Below the pieces are notes generated by a model. It did no database searches. It saw only the letters and a list, made by a program, of their open reading frames with translations, and was not told the DNA's origin. Shown here piece by piece: positions 25,071-33,427 of a DNA stretch of 64,000 bases (position 1 is its first letter; the number at the start of each line of letters is the position of its first letter). The translations under genes and the position numbers were made by a program. This stretch comes from an uncultured Lachnospiraceae bacterium (lineage in GTDB: Bacteria > Bacillota > Clostridia > Lachnospirales > Lachnospiraceae), in assembly GCA_934364805.1 (NCBI GenBank), contig CAKRMH010000010.1:1-64000 (forward strand), given 5' to 3'.

Positions 25071-26675
25071 CTAAAATTGCATATAAACAAATTCTGCCGG
25101 ATCCATTCCCGGTCCATAAAAGCCGAAGATGATCACCGCAAAAATGCCAACAAAAATGCATGCCCACTGAACACGAAGTTTTTTCTCCATCAGCATATCC
25201 CGGATCTTTCTTCCAGAACGTTCCTGAATGATCGAAACGATCAGAATCACAATTGCGCCTGCAAAGATGACCAGATAATCCCAATGATCCAGTCCCGACG
25301 GTGCAAGTACATCAAATGCATGCAGATCGCTCAGATGCAGATCAAATACCGAACGGTATAACATATCCATTGCCGAAGAAAAACTCTCTGCAATATCAAA
25401 ATAATAACCGATCAGTACAAGGATAAATGTCCATGCCATTGCAAGAAACTGGTAAAACTTTCCTTCACGGTTCATATGAAGTGCATCCCCAATCCGGTCA
25501 TTCACCGGACGGAACAGTTCGATCAGCATGATCACTCCCCCATTCCACAGACCAAATGCAACATATTTGCTGTTTGCTCCATGCCAGATCCCAATGATCA
25601 GGAATGTCAGAAGCGACGCAAGACTCGTCGGAACGACTTTGCTGATATGTTTTCCAAAACGTGGTTTCATCCATTTTCCCATATCCAGAAATTGTCTGGA
25701 TATCGAAAGCGGGTAAAATACATAATTTCTTACCCAGTTACCAAGTGTCATATGCCAGCGATGCCAGTACTCCGTCAGAGACTTGGAGAAATATGGGCGT
25801 CTGAAATTCTCTGCCATCGTAATTCCAAACATTTCTCCGATTCCGCGGACGATATCGATTCCACCGGAAAAATCTGCATATAACTGTAATGCATACATCA
25901 GTGCTGCCATCAGGATAAATGTTCCCGAAAATGCAGTTGTATCTGCGGTGACCAGCTGGATCATTTTCACTGCACGGTCTGCAATCACCATCTTTTTGAA
26001 CATTCCCCAAAGCACCAGAAGCGCTCCGCTTTTCAGACGGTCATATTCAAAATCATGTTCCTCATAGAGCTGATGTGCCAGATCGTCATACATTGCGATC
26101 GGTCCCTGAATGATCTGCGGGAAAAAGGAGACAAACAGTGCAAATTTAGCAATGTTGTGCTCTGCTTCCACTTTCTCCTGATAAACGTCAATGATATATC
26201 CCATCGTCTGGAACGTATAGAACGAGATTCCAAGCGGAAGTAATAACCCAAGATCCGGAGCAGTTCCATGGAAACCAAATAATCCAAGGAAGTTTACCAC
26301 GATCTCTGCGGTAAAATGGAAGTATTTTAAAAATCCAAGAATACCAAAATTCAAAAGCAGCACACCGATCATGATCCATCTGCGTTTGCTCAAATTCTTA
26401 TTCTTATAGCTTTTGCGTTCTTCTCTTGACCATTCCTGTTTGTGTGCCTTTACAACCTCCGACTGTTTTATGCGGAGTGCATCAATTGCCCTCGCTCCCA
26501 GATAGGTGGAAACGGTTGTCACCAGCATATATATTATGTACTTATTGCAGATCAGCAGATAATAAAGATAGCTGGCACAAAGAAGCACGATCCACTGCTT
26601 TTTCTTTGGAAAAAGATAATACACAAGGAGTGCGATTGCCACAAAAAGCGCAAACTGCACTGAAATTAATTCCAT
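25071..26675 (-). CDS. MBOAT family O-acyltransferase (DltB/AlgI-like)
   Basis: A polytopic membrane protein of about 534 aa with ten or more spans. The conserved family features are PLGISFYTFQTMGYIIDVY, YADFSGGIDIVRG, NFRRPYFSKSLTEYWHRWHMTLG and the catalytic histidine in IGIWHGANSKYVAFG. It moves an acyl group from a cytoplasmic carrier across the membrane. With a carrier protein and adenylating enzyme in the same operon, the donor is probably the carrier thioester, as for DltB. The ATG at 26675 follows GGGGG by seven bases and overlaps the decarboxylase gene by 10 bp. Confidence 0.92.
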   Translation of the reverse strand: MELISVQFALFVAIALLVYYLFPKKKQWIVLLCASYLYYLLICNKYIIYMLVTTVSTYLGARAIDALRIKQSEVVKAHKQEWSREERKSYKNKNLSKRRWIMIGVLLLNFGILGFLKYFHFTAEIVVNFLGLFGFHGTAPDLGLLLPLGISFYTFQTMGYIIDVYQEKVEAEHNIAKFALFVSFFPQIIQGPIAMYDDLAHQLYEEHDFEYDRLKSGALLVLWGMFKKMVIADRAVKMIQLVTADTTAFSGTFILMAALMYALQLYADFSGGIDIVRGIGEMFGITMAENFRRPYFSKSLTEYWHRWHMTLGNWVRNYVFYPLSISRQFLDMGKWMKPRFGKHISKVVPTSLASLLTFLIIGIWHGANSKYVAFGLWNGGVIMLIELFRPVNDRIGDALHMNREGKFYQFLAMAWTFILVLIGYYFDIAESFSSAMDMLYRSVFDLHLSDLHAFDVLAPSGLDHWDYLVIFAGAIVILIVSIIQERSGRKIRDMLMEKKLRVQWACIFVGIFAVIIFGFYGPGMDPAEFVYMQF

Positions 26676-28096
26676 AACGATACCCCCGACAAGCATGCTT
26701 TCAGAGGGTCTGCCATATTCAGCTTATCCGTTGCAACAAAATCTCTCATGAGTTTTGCTCCATCCTTCTGTGAAAACAGATAGATCCTTGGCATTTTTCT
26801 GGAGAGGAAAAGTGCACTTCCCTCCGTAACAGAATATGCGCCACATCTTCCAAATCCCAGATAATCTCCAACATGAAGTGCCGGAAGATGAGCCTCACGT
26901 ACCAGAATATCCGCAACGGTACAAAGGCTTCCACAGATGCAGTAATCATTTTCGTCAACAACCGCTTCCATCACACTCAGTACCTGTTCTTCTGTTGCTT
27001 CCTGACTTCCAGTTAAGCGTTCCTTTGCAACTGCTCCTGACTGTTTCCTGTCATTTACTCTGGATTTGTCCACATAGGCGGCCCTTCTCATTCCGCGTAC
27101 GGAACCGTCACGCTCACCAATGCCTGGGAGAACCCAGATCGGTGGAACCTGCATTGCCATAGTCTGTCCATAATATTTCAAATGGTGGATTCCACCGTCA
27201 CAGATCGCATAGTTCGTCTCGTTACTGTATTTCAGATCCTTTACCTGTGTTACATAAGTACCGCATGGTGCAGCAAGAAAACGTCCCATTTCAATTCCAA
27301 GCGGAAAGCTCTCTGCAAATCCCTTTAGGATTTCGGACACTTCTTCCAAAAGAGCATACTCCGTCTGATCATAAGGTGCTTTAAAATACTCTGTCGCAAG
27401 ACCCGGACCATATTCCACAAGCTTCGGATCATAGCCGTATTTTTCTTCAAGACTGCTTAAGAAGTCCGTCAGATGGAACATATCCTTTTCGATCTGTTTT
27501 ACCTTTTTTTTCTGTGTTCCGGAGTAATAATGGATTCCATAAAACTCCAGATTCGGGAATCTGTCCTGATGACTGATGATATATTCTATATCTTCCTCCG
27601 ACATTCCAAACTGGTTGCCGCTTGTCAGTCTGAGGATCACCTTCTGTCTGCCCATTCCTTCGGCAATGTCATTCTCCATTTTGACATGAAGTAGGCTCTC
27701 CGCAGTCAGGATTCCCACTCCATATAAGATTGCCCTGCGAATGTCAGTGCGTTCTTTCATAACACCGGAATAAATGATCTTCTCCGGTGCAATTGCCATT
27801 TTCTGGCAGATTGTAAGTTCTCCCGGACTGCACACTTCCACATGGGAAATTGTTTCCGGAAGACAATTTAACAGAAACGGATTCGCCTTGATGGAAAAAG
27901 TAAGCGGGATATTCTCTCCAAGATATTCCTTAACCTTTTTCACCCTTGCCGCAAATTTGTCCTGGTCAAAGAAAAATGCAGGACTCTCCGCAAGTTCTTC
28001 CTCTGCCTGATACAGCGGGTCGTTGACCTCCTGCTCATTCAGATCTGTATTCTGCTGTTTGATCCAATTTTCTTTCAGATAGCTCTGAAGCTCCAT
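26666..28096 (-). CDS. Fold-type III PLP-dependent decarboxylase (LysA/BtrK-like)
   Basis: A 476-aa alanine-racemase-fold decarboxylase. PLP lysine K70 is in FSIKANP, HYYSGTQ corresponds to the phosphate-contact loop, EMGR is at 269-272, C392 and D396 are in GSLCTVADILV, and Y421 in CGAYS. So the key residues of Orn/DAP/Arg decarboxylase group 2 are present. It lies directly after a carrier protein, with two bases between them. This pairing resembles BtrK, which decarboxylates glutamyl-ACP in butirosin synthesis, and the exosortase-A-associated ligase/decarboxylase/ACP sets. Substrate is unknown; a carrier-bound amino acid is the favoured idea. A plain lysA role is less likely in this operon. 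Confidence 0.85.
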   Translation of the reverse strand: MELQSYLKENWIKQQNTDLNEQEVNDPLYQAEEELAESPAFFFDQDKFAARVKKVKEYLGENIPLTFSIKANPFLLNCLPETISHVEVCSPGELTICQKMAIAPEKIIYSGVMKERTDIRRAILYGVGILTAESLLHVKMENDIAEGMGRQKVILRLTSGNQFGMSEEDIEYIISHQDRFPNLEFYGIHYYSGTQKKKVKQIEKDMFHLTDFLSSLEEKYGYDPKLVEYGPGLATEYFKAPYDQTEYALLEEVSEILKGFAESFPLGIEMGRFLAAPCGTYVTQVKDLKYSNETNYAICDGGIHHLKYYGQTMAMQVPPIWVLPGIGERDGSVRGMRRAAYVDKSRVNDRKQSGAVAKERLTGSQEATEEQVLSVMEAVVDENDYCICGSLCTVADILVREAHLPALHVGDYLGFGRCGAYSVTEGSALFLSRKMPRIYLFSQKDGAKLMRDFVATDKLNMADPLKACLSGVSLWN

Positions 28097-28097
28097 A

Positions 28098-28328
28098 TTA
28101 TTCCTCCACGAGTTTTGTAATCAGTGCAAGCATCGCATCTACTGAATTGAAGTTCTCCGGAACAAGATCTTTCGGACGGATGGTGATATCAAATTCATCT
28201 GTCAGTTCCGATACCAGTGATACAATATCAAACGACTCAAGAATTCCTCCTGAGATCAGGTTTGTCTCATTTTCAAAATCTACATCTGGTCTTAAATCTG
28301 TTAAAATATCCATTAATGTTTCTCTCAT
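28098..28328 (-). CDS. Acyl/peptidyl carrier protein (DltC-like)
   Basis: A 76-aa acidic four-helix carrier. The phosphopantetheine attachment serine is in GGILESFDIVSLV. It would be charged by the upstream adenylating enzyme and present the acyl group to the decarboxylase and the MBOAT protein. The close spacing on both sides fits one operon. It differs from canonical DltC, where the motif is LDSMGT, so ordinary D-alanine transfer should not be assumed. Confidence 0.9.
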   Translation of the reverse strand: MRETLMDILTDLRPDVDFENETNLISGGILESFDIVSLVSELTDEFDITIRPKDLVPENFNSVDAMLALITKLVEE

Positions 28329-28366
28329 TTTTCGTTCCTTCTTTCTCTATATGATAAAATTATTTA

Positions 28367-29902
28367 TTACGCCATATCACGGAGTGTTGTCATATCGATC
28401 TTGCCATTCGGAAGTTTTGGCATGGATCCGATCGGTTTGACTTTTCTTGGTACCATAAATCCCGGAAGTACCGTTCTCAGTTCCAGCACCACATCACGTT
28501 TCTGAGCCTCACCGGTGTAAAACAGATATAACACTTCCTTGTCTTTCCGGTAAATACAACAGCTTTCTGCGACACCATCGATCTGATTTGCCGCATACTC
28601 GACTTCATCGAGTTCCACACGGTGTCCCATATGCTTGATCTGCCTGTCTTTTCTTCCGTGGAATTCTAAAATTCCATCCTCACGGAGTACTCCGATGTCA
28701 CCGGTTCTGTATATCTTTTCCTGATAATGTGGATTCAGCGGATTCTGGATAAAACTTGCAGCTGTCCGCTCCTGATCATTGTAATAGCCAAGCGCAAGTA
28801 CCGGTCCACTGACACAGATCTCACCTTCTTCGCCCACTGCGGTCTCTGTCTCATCCTCATTCATCAGAAATACCTTGTAGTTCTCATATGGTACACCGAT
28901 CGGAAGCACTTCTTCCTCCGACACGGTATGATCGACCTCATAATAAGTGCAGGAAGCCGTCGCCTCTGTCGGTCCATACTGGTTTACGAATTTTGCTTCC
29001 GGCAGATGCTCCTGCCATATTTTCAGGCATTTGCACGGCATGACCGAACCGGAAAAACAGATTTTTCTCAACGTTGTAAGTTCACAATCCTCAAATGCAC
29101 CAAGCGAGAGTGGAACTGTGAAAGCAGAAACGCTCCAGCCTACTGCAGTAACTCCATATTCATTCATGCATCCAAACAGATTATCCGGCTCCATAAAATA
29201 CTCTTTTGGCAGGATCACCGTCGAACATCCATACTTGAGTGGAAGATAAATATCACGGATTGCAGCAATATAATCTAACGGAGACTGATTACCAAGACGG
29301 TCTGTCTCATCAATTCCCATCACCTTGGAATATGCAAGAATATAACAGATCAGTGACTGATGGGAAGTCATAACACCCTTCGGATTCCCGGTCGACCCGG
29401 ATGTGAAAATGATATAGAGCGGATCTGTCATGACCATTCTTCTCCGGATGCATGCAAGCTTTGTGTAATGAATCACATGCTCTTTTAATTCCTCTATCAC
29501 CAAAAGCGGTGCCTGTGTAAATTCCGGATCCTGTGTTCTTCCTTCTGCAAGCAGTTTCTCAATGGCTTCTTGATTCTCACGGTCAACCAGAATTGCAGCC
29601 GGCTGAAGTGTTTTTAATATCTTAAAAATGCGCTGTCTGGGAAGTTTTGCATCAATCGGTGCATATGCACGGCCACTATATACAACGCCAAGAAATGCGG
29701 CTGGTGTCCGTACGTTGCGTCCGGCAACCACAGCAACCGGAGCTTTGTCCTCCTTCAGCTTTTCCAAAAGAGCAGAACCGATCGACTTTGCCTGTTCCAT
29801 TACCTGTCCAAATGTTATCTCATCTTTTGTATCCAGGAATGCCGGCTTTTCTTCATATCGAAGTGCAGTTTCTTCCAGCCATTCCAAAACATTCTTTGTC
29901 AT
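28367..29902 (-). CDS. Amino acid adenylation enzyme (DltA-like AMP-forming ligase)
   Basis: A 511-aa stand-alone adenylation domain, first gene of the operon. Motif A3 is TSGSTGNPKG (167-176), A5 NQYGPTE (307-313), A7 YRTGD (398-402), A8 GRKDRQIKHMGHRVE, and the catalytic lysine K501 is in PNGKIDM. In the A4 region the usual FDxS, whose Asp holds the alpha-amino group of D-alanine or other amino acids, is replaced by a sequence around PLDYIAAIRDIY. The substrate may therefore not be a simple alpha-amino acid bound in the usual way. It is expected to load the neighbouring carrier protein. Confidence 0.9.
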   Translation of the reverse strand: MTKNVLEWLEETALRYEEKPAFLDTKDEITFGQVMEQAKSIGSALLEKLKEDKAPVAVVAGRNVRTPAAFLGVVYSGRAYAPIDAKLPRQRIFKILKTLQPAAILVDRENQEAIEKLLAEGRTQDPEFTQAPLLVIEELKEHVIHYTKLACIRRRMVMTDPLYIIFTSGSTGNPKGVMTSHQSLICYILAYSKVMGIDETDRLGNQSPLDYIAAIRDIYLPLKYGCSTVILPKEYFMEPDNLFGCMNEYGVTAVGWSVSAFTVPLSLGAFEDCELTTLRKICFSGSVMPCKCLKIWQEHLPEAKFVNQYGPTEATASCTYYEVDHTVSEEEVLPIGVPYENYKVFLMNEDETETAVGEEGEICVSGPVLALGYYNDQERTAASFIQNPLNPHYQEKIYRTGDIGVLREDGILEFHGRKDRQIKHMGHRVELDEVEYAANQIDGVAESCCIYRKDKEVLYLFYTGEAQKRDVVLELRTVLPGFMVPRKVKPIGSMPKLPNGKIDMTTLRDMA

Positions 29903-29934
29903 AATCTATATCCTCTTTTCTTATACCAGAACCT

Positions 29935-29940
29935 ATTATA
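29935..29940 (-). promoter_or_regulatory. Probable -10 box of the dlt-like operon
   Basis: A perfect TATAAT on the minus strand 32 bases before the adenylation gene. The -35 is poor at normal spacing (CTTTAT at 17 bp; TTGCCT at 21 bp), so the promoter may need an activator. Confidence 0.45.
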
Positions 29941-30009
29941 TCTTAATTTCTAATGAAATAAAGGCAATTAATATTTTCTTAAGGATTTTTAAGGGTTTTG
30001 CATAATATC

Positions 30010-30045
30010 AAAAAAACCATCCAAAACATTTCTGTCCGGACGGTT
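30010..30045 (-). terminator. Rho-independent terminator of gtrA
   Basis: Minus-strand arms AACCGTCC and GGATGGTT (one G-U pair) followed by a run of T. It separates gtrA from the dlt-like operon. Confidence 0.82.
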
Positions 30046-30057
30046 CTCTTCTGCTTT

Positions 30058-30468
30058 CTATACTATCTCCTGTGCTGGCTGCTCTAAAAATGTCTTTCTG
30101 GAAAAGAAATTATATACAGTCACTGCCATGGTGGCAAGCACCTTGGCACTCATGTAAAATAACCCCAGTCTTTCTACGTCAAACCACATGATAAGCTGTG
30201 TGAGCCCCAGTCCAACAACACTCAAAGCGCCAAAAATCATAAGTTCTACGATCTTATGCATATCCTCTCTTCCATTAAACACAAACTTCATGCTTAAAAT
30301 GTAATTCACAATAATGGAAGTTGTATATGAAATTGCACTTGCAGCTATGTAACTGCATAGTCCGGATTCTGTTAAAAGAACCAATACTCCATAATCGATT
30401 CCGAAGCAAAGCGTTCCTACCATGCTGAATCTGCAAAACTGCCGGATCAGCTCCTGTATTCTGCCCAT
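30058..30468 (-). CDS. GtrA family membrane protein
   Basis: A 136-aa protein with four membrane spans: FCRFSMVGTLCFGIDYGVL, the SYTTSIIVNYILS segment, FGALSVVGLGLTQLIMW and AVTVYNFFSRKTF. The FRF.VVG start and the YNFF.RK.F end define the GtrA family. Members often take part in moving lipid-linked sugars or in cell-surface glycan decoration. It has its own promoter and terminator and no adjacent glycosyltransferase. Confidence 0.87.
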   Translation of the reverse strand: MGRIQELIRQFCRFSMVGTLCFGIDYGVLVLLTESGLCSYIAASAISYTTSIIVNYILSMKFVFNGREDMHKIVELMIFGALSVVGLGLTQLIMWFDVERLGLFYMSAKVLATMAVTVYNFFSRKTFLEQPAQEIV

Positions 30469-30526
30469 ATGGTCTCCTCATTCACTCTCATCGTTATAAT
30501 TATGATCATCTTCTGACAACCTGCCA

Positions 30527-30555
30527 ATTATAACCTATATGGATGATTTATGCAA
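30527..30555 (-). promoter_or_regulatory. Sigma-A promoter of gtrA
   Basis: Minus-strand -35 TTGCAT (30555-30550), 17-bp spacer, perfect -10 TATAAT (30532-30527). Confidence 0.65.
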
Positions 30556-30595
30556 GTCCTGATCCCTTTTCAGGCAATACCGTATTTTCTGTAAT

Positions 30596-30633
30596 GAGAT
30601 AGCGCATATCCCGGACGGAATATGCGCTATCTC
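30596..30633 (-). terminator. 14-bp perfect hairpin after the HtrA gene
   Basis: GAGATAGCGCATAT (30596-30609) and ATATGCGCTATCTC (30620-30633) form a perfect stem with a 10-base loop, 30 bases after the stop of the protease gene. No strong T-run follows on either strand, so it may be a weak terminator or an mRNA 3'-end stabiliser. Confidence 0.6.
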
Positions 30634-30663
30634 ATATTACTTTGCTTTTATTGTGATATCTTA

Positions 30664-32004
30664 TTAATTACGGCTTCCAAGCGTAATATCAAGATCCTGC
30701 TCCTGATAATTATTTGCTCTGCTGCAGATTGTGATCTTAACACTCTGACCTGCTTCATAATAACTTAATGTCTCCTGCAGTTCTTCCATTGATCCAACTG
30801 TTTTTCCATCAAATTTGGTAATAATGTCGCCCTGCTGCAAACCTGCTTTTTCAGCTGCTGATCCGGAAAGTACCTGATATACATAAACTCCCTGTGGCAT
30901 GTTGTATGTCTTTGCCACATCCGATGACACATCATAGCCCTGGATTCCAAGGTATGCCTGTTTGGATTCATCCACTTTTTCCTGTGTGATCAGCTGTGTG
31001 ATGATCGGCTGTGCATCTTCCATCGGAATTGCATAACCAATTCCTTCAACAGAAGTGTCGGAATATTTGACAGAATTGATACCAATTACTTCTCCATTTG
31101 TATTTAAAAGTGCACCACCACTGTTACCAGGATTGATCGCTGCATCCGTCTGGATCAGATTATCGTTTGTCACCGTTGTTCCGGTGCTGCTGTCTGAGGT
31201 TGATACCGTACGTCCAAGGGCGCTGACAACACCGGTTGTAACAGACTGTCCATATCCAAGGGCATTACCGATCGCAATCGTTGCCTGACCAACTTTAAGT
31301 GCTGTGGAATCACCAATTGTTGCCACTTTGATCGCTGACAATGTATCAGAATCAATTGCGCTCTTTTCAACCTTAACAACTGCAAGGTCATGGCTTGCAT
31401 CCGTTCCTTTTACCTCTGCGGAAACAGTAGAATCATCGGAGAACTGAACGGTCAATGACTCTGCACCCTCTACAACATGGTTGTTTGTTGCAATGTACAG
31501 ATATGTATCATCTTCCTGAATGATGATGCCGGATCCTGCACTCTGGCTCTCATAACTTTGTGACTGTCCAAAGAAGTTCTGTGACTGAACAACTCCTGTA
31601 TTGGTAATTGCCACGATCGACGGCATTACTGCATCAACAATTCCCGATACATCAGTCACATCGGTTGCATCTCCGGTACTTGTTGCAGCAAGTGTCTTTG
31701 CCGTATCTGATGAACTGCTGCCTGAGCTGCCGGAGTCTTTGGAACCTCCGGAAGATTTATCTGAGCTGTCAGATGACTGGTTGATTCCAAGTGCATTACC
31801 ACCGAAATAACTTACACCGGTAAATGCCGTGCCTGCGACAAGTCCAAATACCAGTGCGATCGCTACGCATTTTGCAAGTTTTGTGCCAAAACCATTCCCA
31901 CCGGAATGTTTCGGTTTTGCCGATTGCTCATAAGAACCTGCCGGCTGTTGATATGGGTTCTGGTTATTATTCTGATCGAAATTGTTTTCGTTCCAATTAT
32001 CCAT
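30664..32004 (-). CDS. HtrA-like serine protease with PDZ domain
   Basis: A 446-aa membrane-anchored protease. An Asn/Gln-rich cytoplasmic tail (1-40) leads to one membrane helix (about 45-66), a Ser/Gly-rich linker, a trypsin-like domain and one C-terminal PDZ domain. The catalytic triad is visible as H176 (TNNHVV), D206 (SHDLAVV) and S295 (NPGNSGGALL). HtrA proteases degrade or refold misfolded exported proteins at the membrane surface. AAGGAG precedes the ATG. Confidence 0.93.
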   Translation of the reverse strand: MDNWNENNFDQNNNQNPYQQPAGSYEQSAKPKHSGGNGFGTKLAKCVAIALVFGLVAGTAFTGVSYFGGNALGINQSSDSSDKSSGGSKDSGSSGSSSSDTAKTLAATSTGDATDVTDVSGIVDAVMPSIVAITNTGVVQSQNFFGQSQSYESQSAGSGIIIQEDDTYLYIATNNHVVEGAESLTVQFSDDSTVSAEVKGTDASHDLAVVKVEKSAIDSDTLSAIKVATIGDSTALKVGQATIAIGNALGYGQSVTTGVVSALGRTVSTSDSSTGTTVTNDNLIQTDAAINPGNSGGALLNTNGEVIGINSVKYSDTSVEGIGYAIPMEDAQPIITQLITQEKVDESKQAYLGIQGYDVSSDVAKTYNMPQGVYVYQVLSGSAAEKAGLQQGDIITKFDGKTVGSMEELQETLSYYEAGQSVKITICSRANNYQEQDLDITLGSRN

Positions 32005-32090
32005 GATGAAAGTCTCCTTCCTTTTTCTTTACTAAAGACAGTGTAACCTTTATCTGTGTTCAAATTGTGACAAAATCTTGTATAAATTTT

Positions 32091-32133
32091 AAAAAACACA
32101 TTCTCATGCCACAATCTGGCATAAGAATGTGTT
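32091..32133 (-). terminator. Rho-independent terminator of the pyrophosphorylase gene
   Basis: Minus-strand arms AACACATTCT/AGAATGTGTT with inner ATGCC/GGCAT, followed by T6. It lies 17 bases after the stop codon. Confidence 0.88.
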
Positions 32134-32149
32134 CTCCCGTCCCGTTTTC

Positions 32150-33358
32150 TTAGATTTCAATTCCATTCTTTTTCAGAAGTTCACGGGCTGTATCTACAGA
32201 ATCTACTCCGGATGCGTTTTTGACAGGAGCAAATTCCTTCTCGCGCTCAACTTCAAACGGCAGGCAATTGTCCATCATATAAACCATATCAAGGATCAAT
32301 TCCTCAAACTTATAAGCATTTGGTTCTTCTGGTTTCACAAACTCGCCAGCTTCATTAATATAAGGTACTTTCTTCTCCACAACATGGATCGGAAGTTTGC
32401 GGTCTGCAATCTCAAGCAGCTTATCTACACGGAAAATGTAATTTAATATCACACCAAATCCATATAATAAAGAACCTTTCTCATCGGTCGCTTCTGCCAT
32501 CTCCCTGGTCAGTTCGTAGTATTCAACAATCGATGGCTTGCCATCCTCCAGGCAAAGAGCTCCTACCCTCTCATGTGGATCTGCCTTACGCACCACCTTG
32601 GATCCGCTGACACGTCCAGACAGGATCGTTGCTCCGATAAATACCGGATCTGCGATCTGCTGAAGCACATTATCAACGGCAAAAACATTGAGCCATTCAA
32701 TTCCCCTGGCTTTCATATCAGCATCCAGTCCGGATCTTAAGAAAGATGTGAACCATCCACCATTCCCATTCGGTGACAATGCAAGGGAATCCTCTGCCTC
32801 GATCAGGAAATTACCGTCAAAATCAACTGCCGGTGCCATCGCCTGAACAAAGAATTTCACAAAATCCTTATTGTATCCAAAATACGCATGCTCTTCAAAA
32901 AAGGCTCTGGTCTGTGCGTCATTCTTCTCACTGGTCATAATATAAAGCGGAACCCATGCGCCTGCTTCATCGGTAACTTTCATCAGATTACGGATCAGCT
33001 GTTCAAAAATGTACAGTTCCTTATTCACACCGATATTAAACATACCTTTTGCTTTATCAAATCCAAGTCTGGTTCCCTGACCTCCTGCAAGAAGAATTGT
33101 GCCAACCTTACATGCACGGATTGCTTTTAATCCCTCTTCTTTAAAAATCTCTTTTTTGGCTGCGATCTCATCTAACTCCATCGCACCGAGTGGTGCAAAT
33201 GTTCCACGTTTCTGACTTTCTCCATGAATCAGATCCAGATAAGACCAGTCAAGTTCTTCTAACTGTTTTTCCAGACGGTCTGGAAGAACCCTCCCGATCA
33301 GTCCGGATAAATACTTCTGATTGGATGCTTTTATTTTATTTTCAATCTGTGTATTCAT
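32150..33358 (-). CDS. UDPGP-type UTP-sugar-1-phosphate uridylyltransferase
   Basis: A 402-aa nucleotidyltransferase of the UDP-GlcNAc/UDP-Gal pyrophosphorylase family. The signature LLAGGQGTRLGFDKAKGMFNIG binds UTP, and PNGNGGWF and NVFAVDNVL contact the sugar part. It would make a UDP-sugar such as UDP-GlcNAc or UDP-glucose/galactose; the exact sugar is not resolved here. GAGGAGAAATA precedes the ATG. Its products would feed the surface glycans made further right. Confidence 0.88.
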   Translation of the reverse strand: MNTQIENKIKASNQKYLSGLIGRVLPDRLEKQLEELDWSYLDLIHGESQKRGTFAPLGAMELDEIAAKKEIFKEEGLKAIRACKVGTILLAGGQGTRLGFDKAKGMFNIGVNKELYIFEQLIRNLMKVTDEAGAWVPLYIMTSEKNDAQTRAFFEEHAYFGYNKDFVKFFVQAMAPAVDFDGNFLIEAEDSLALSPNGNGGWFTSFLRSGLDADMKARGIEWLNVFAVDNVLQQIADPVFIGATILSGRVSGSKVVRKADPHERVGALCLEDGKPSIVEYYELTREMAEATDEKGSLLYGFGVILNYIFRVDKLLEIADRKLPIHVVEKKVPYINEAGEFVKPEEPNAYKFEELILDMVYMMDNCLPFEVEREKEFAPVKNASGVDSVDTARELLKKNGIEI

Positions 33359-33427
33359 TATTTCTCCTCAAATAAATAACTCCCAAAACGTATACCCTTT
33401 ATACCATACAGATTTTCCCGTATCTGT

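Noticed and set aside
26666..28096. Ordinary diaminopimelate decarboxylase (lysA)
   Set aside because: The fold and catalytic residues fit, but the position between a carrier protein and an MBOAT gene and the HYYSGTQ loop fit a carrier-linked decarboxylase better. Kept as an alternative only.
28727..29278. 183-codon open frame on the plus strand
   Set aside because: It is antisense to the adenylation enzyme, whose motifs are complete.
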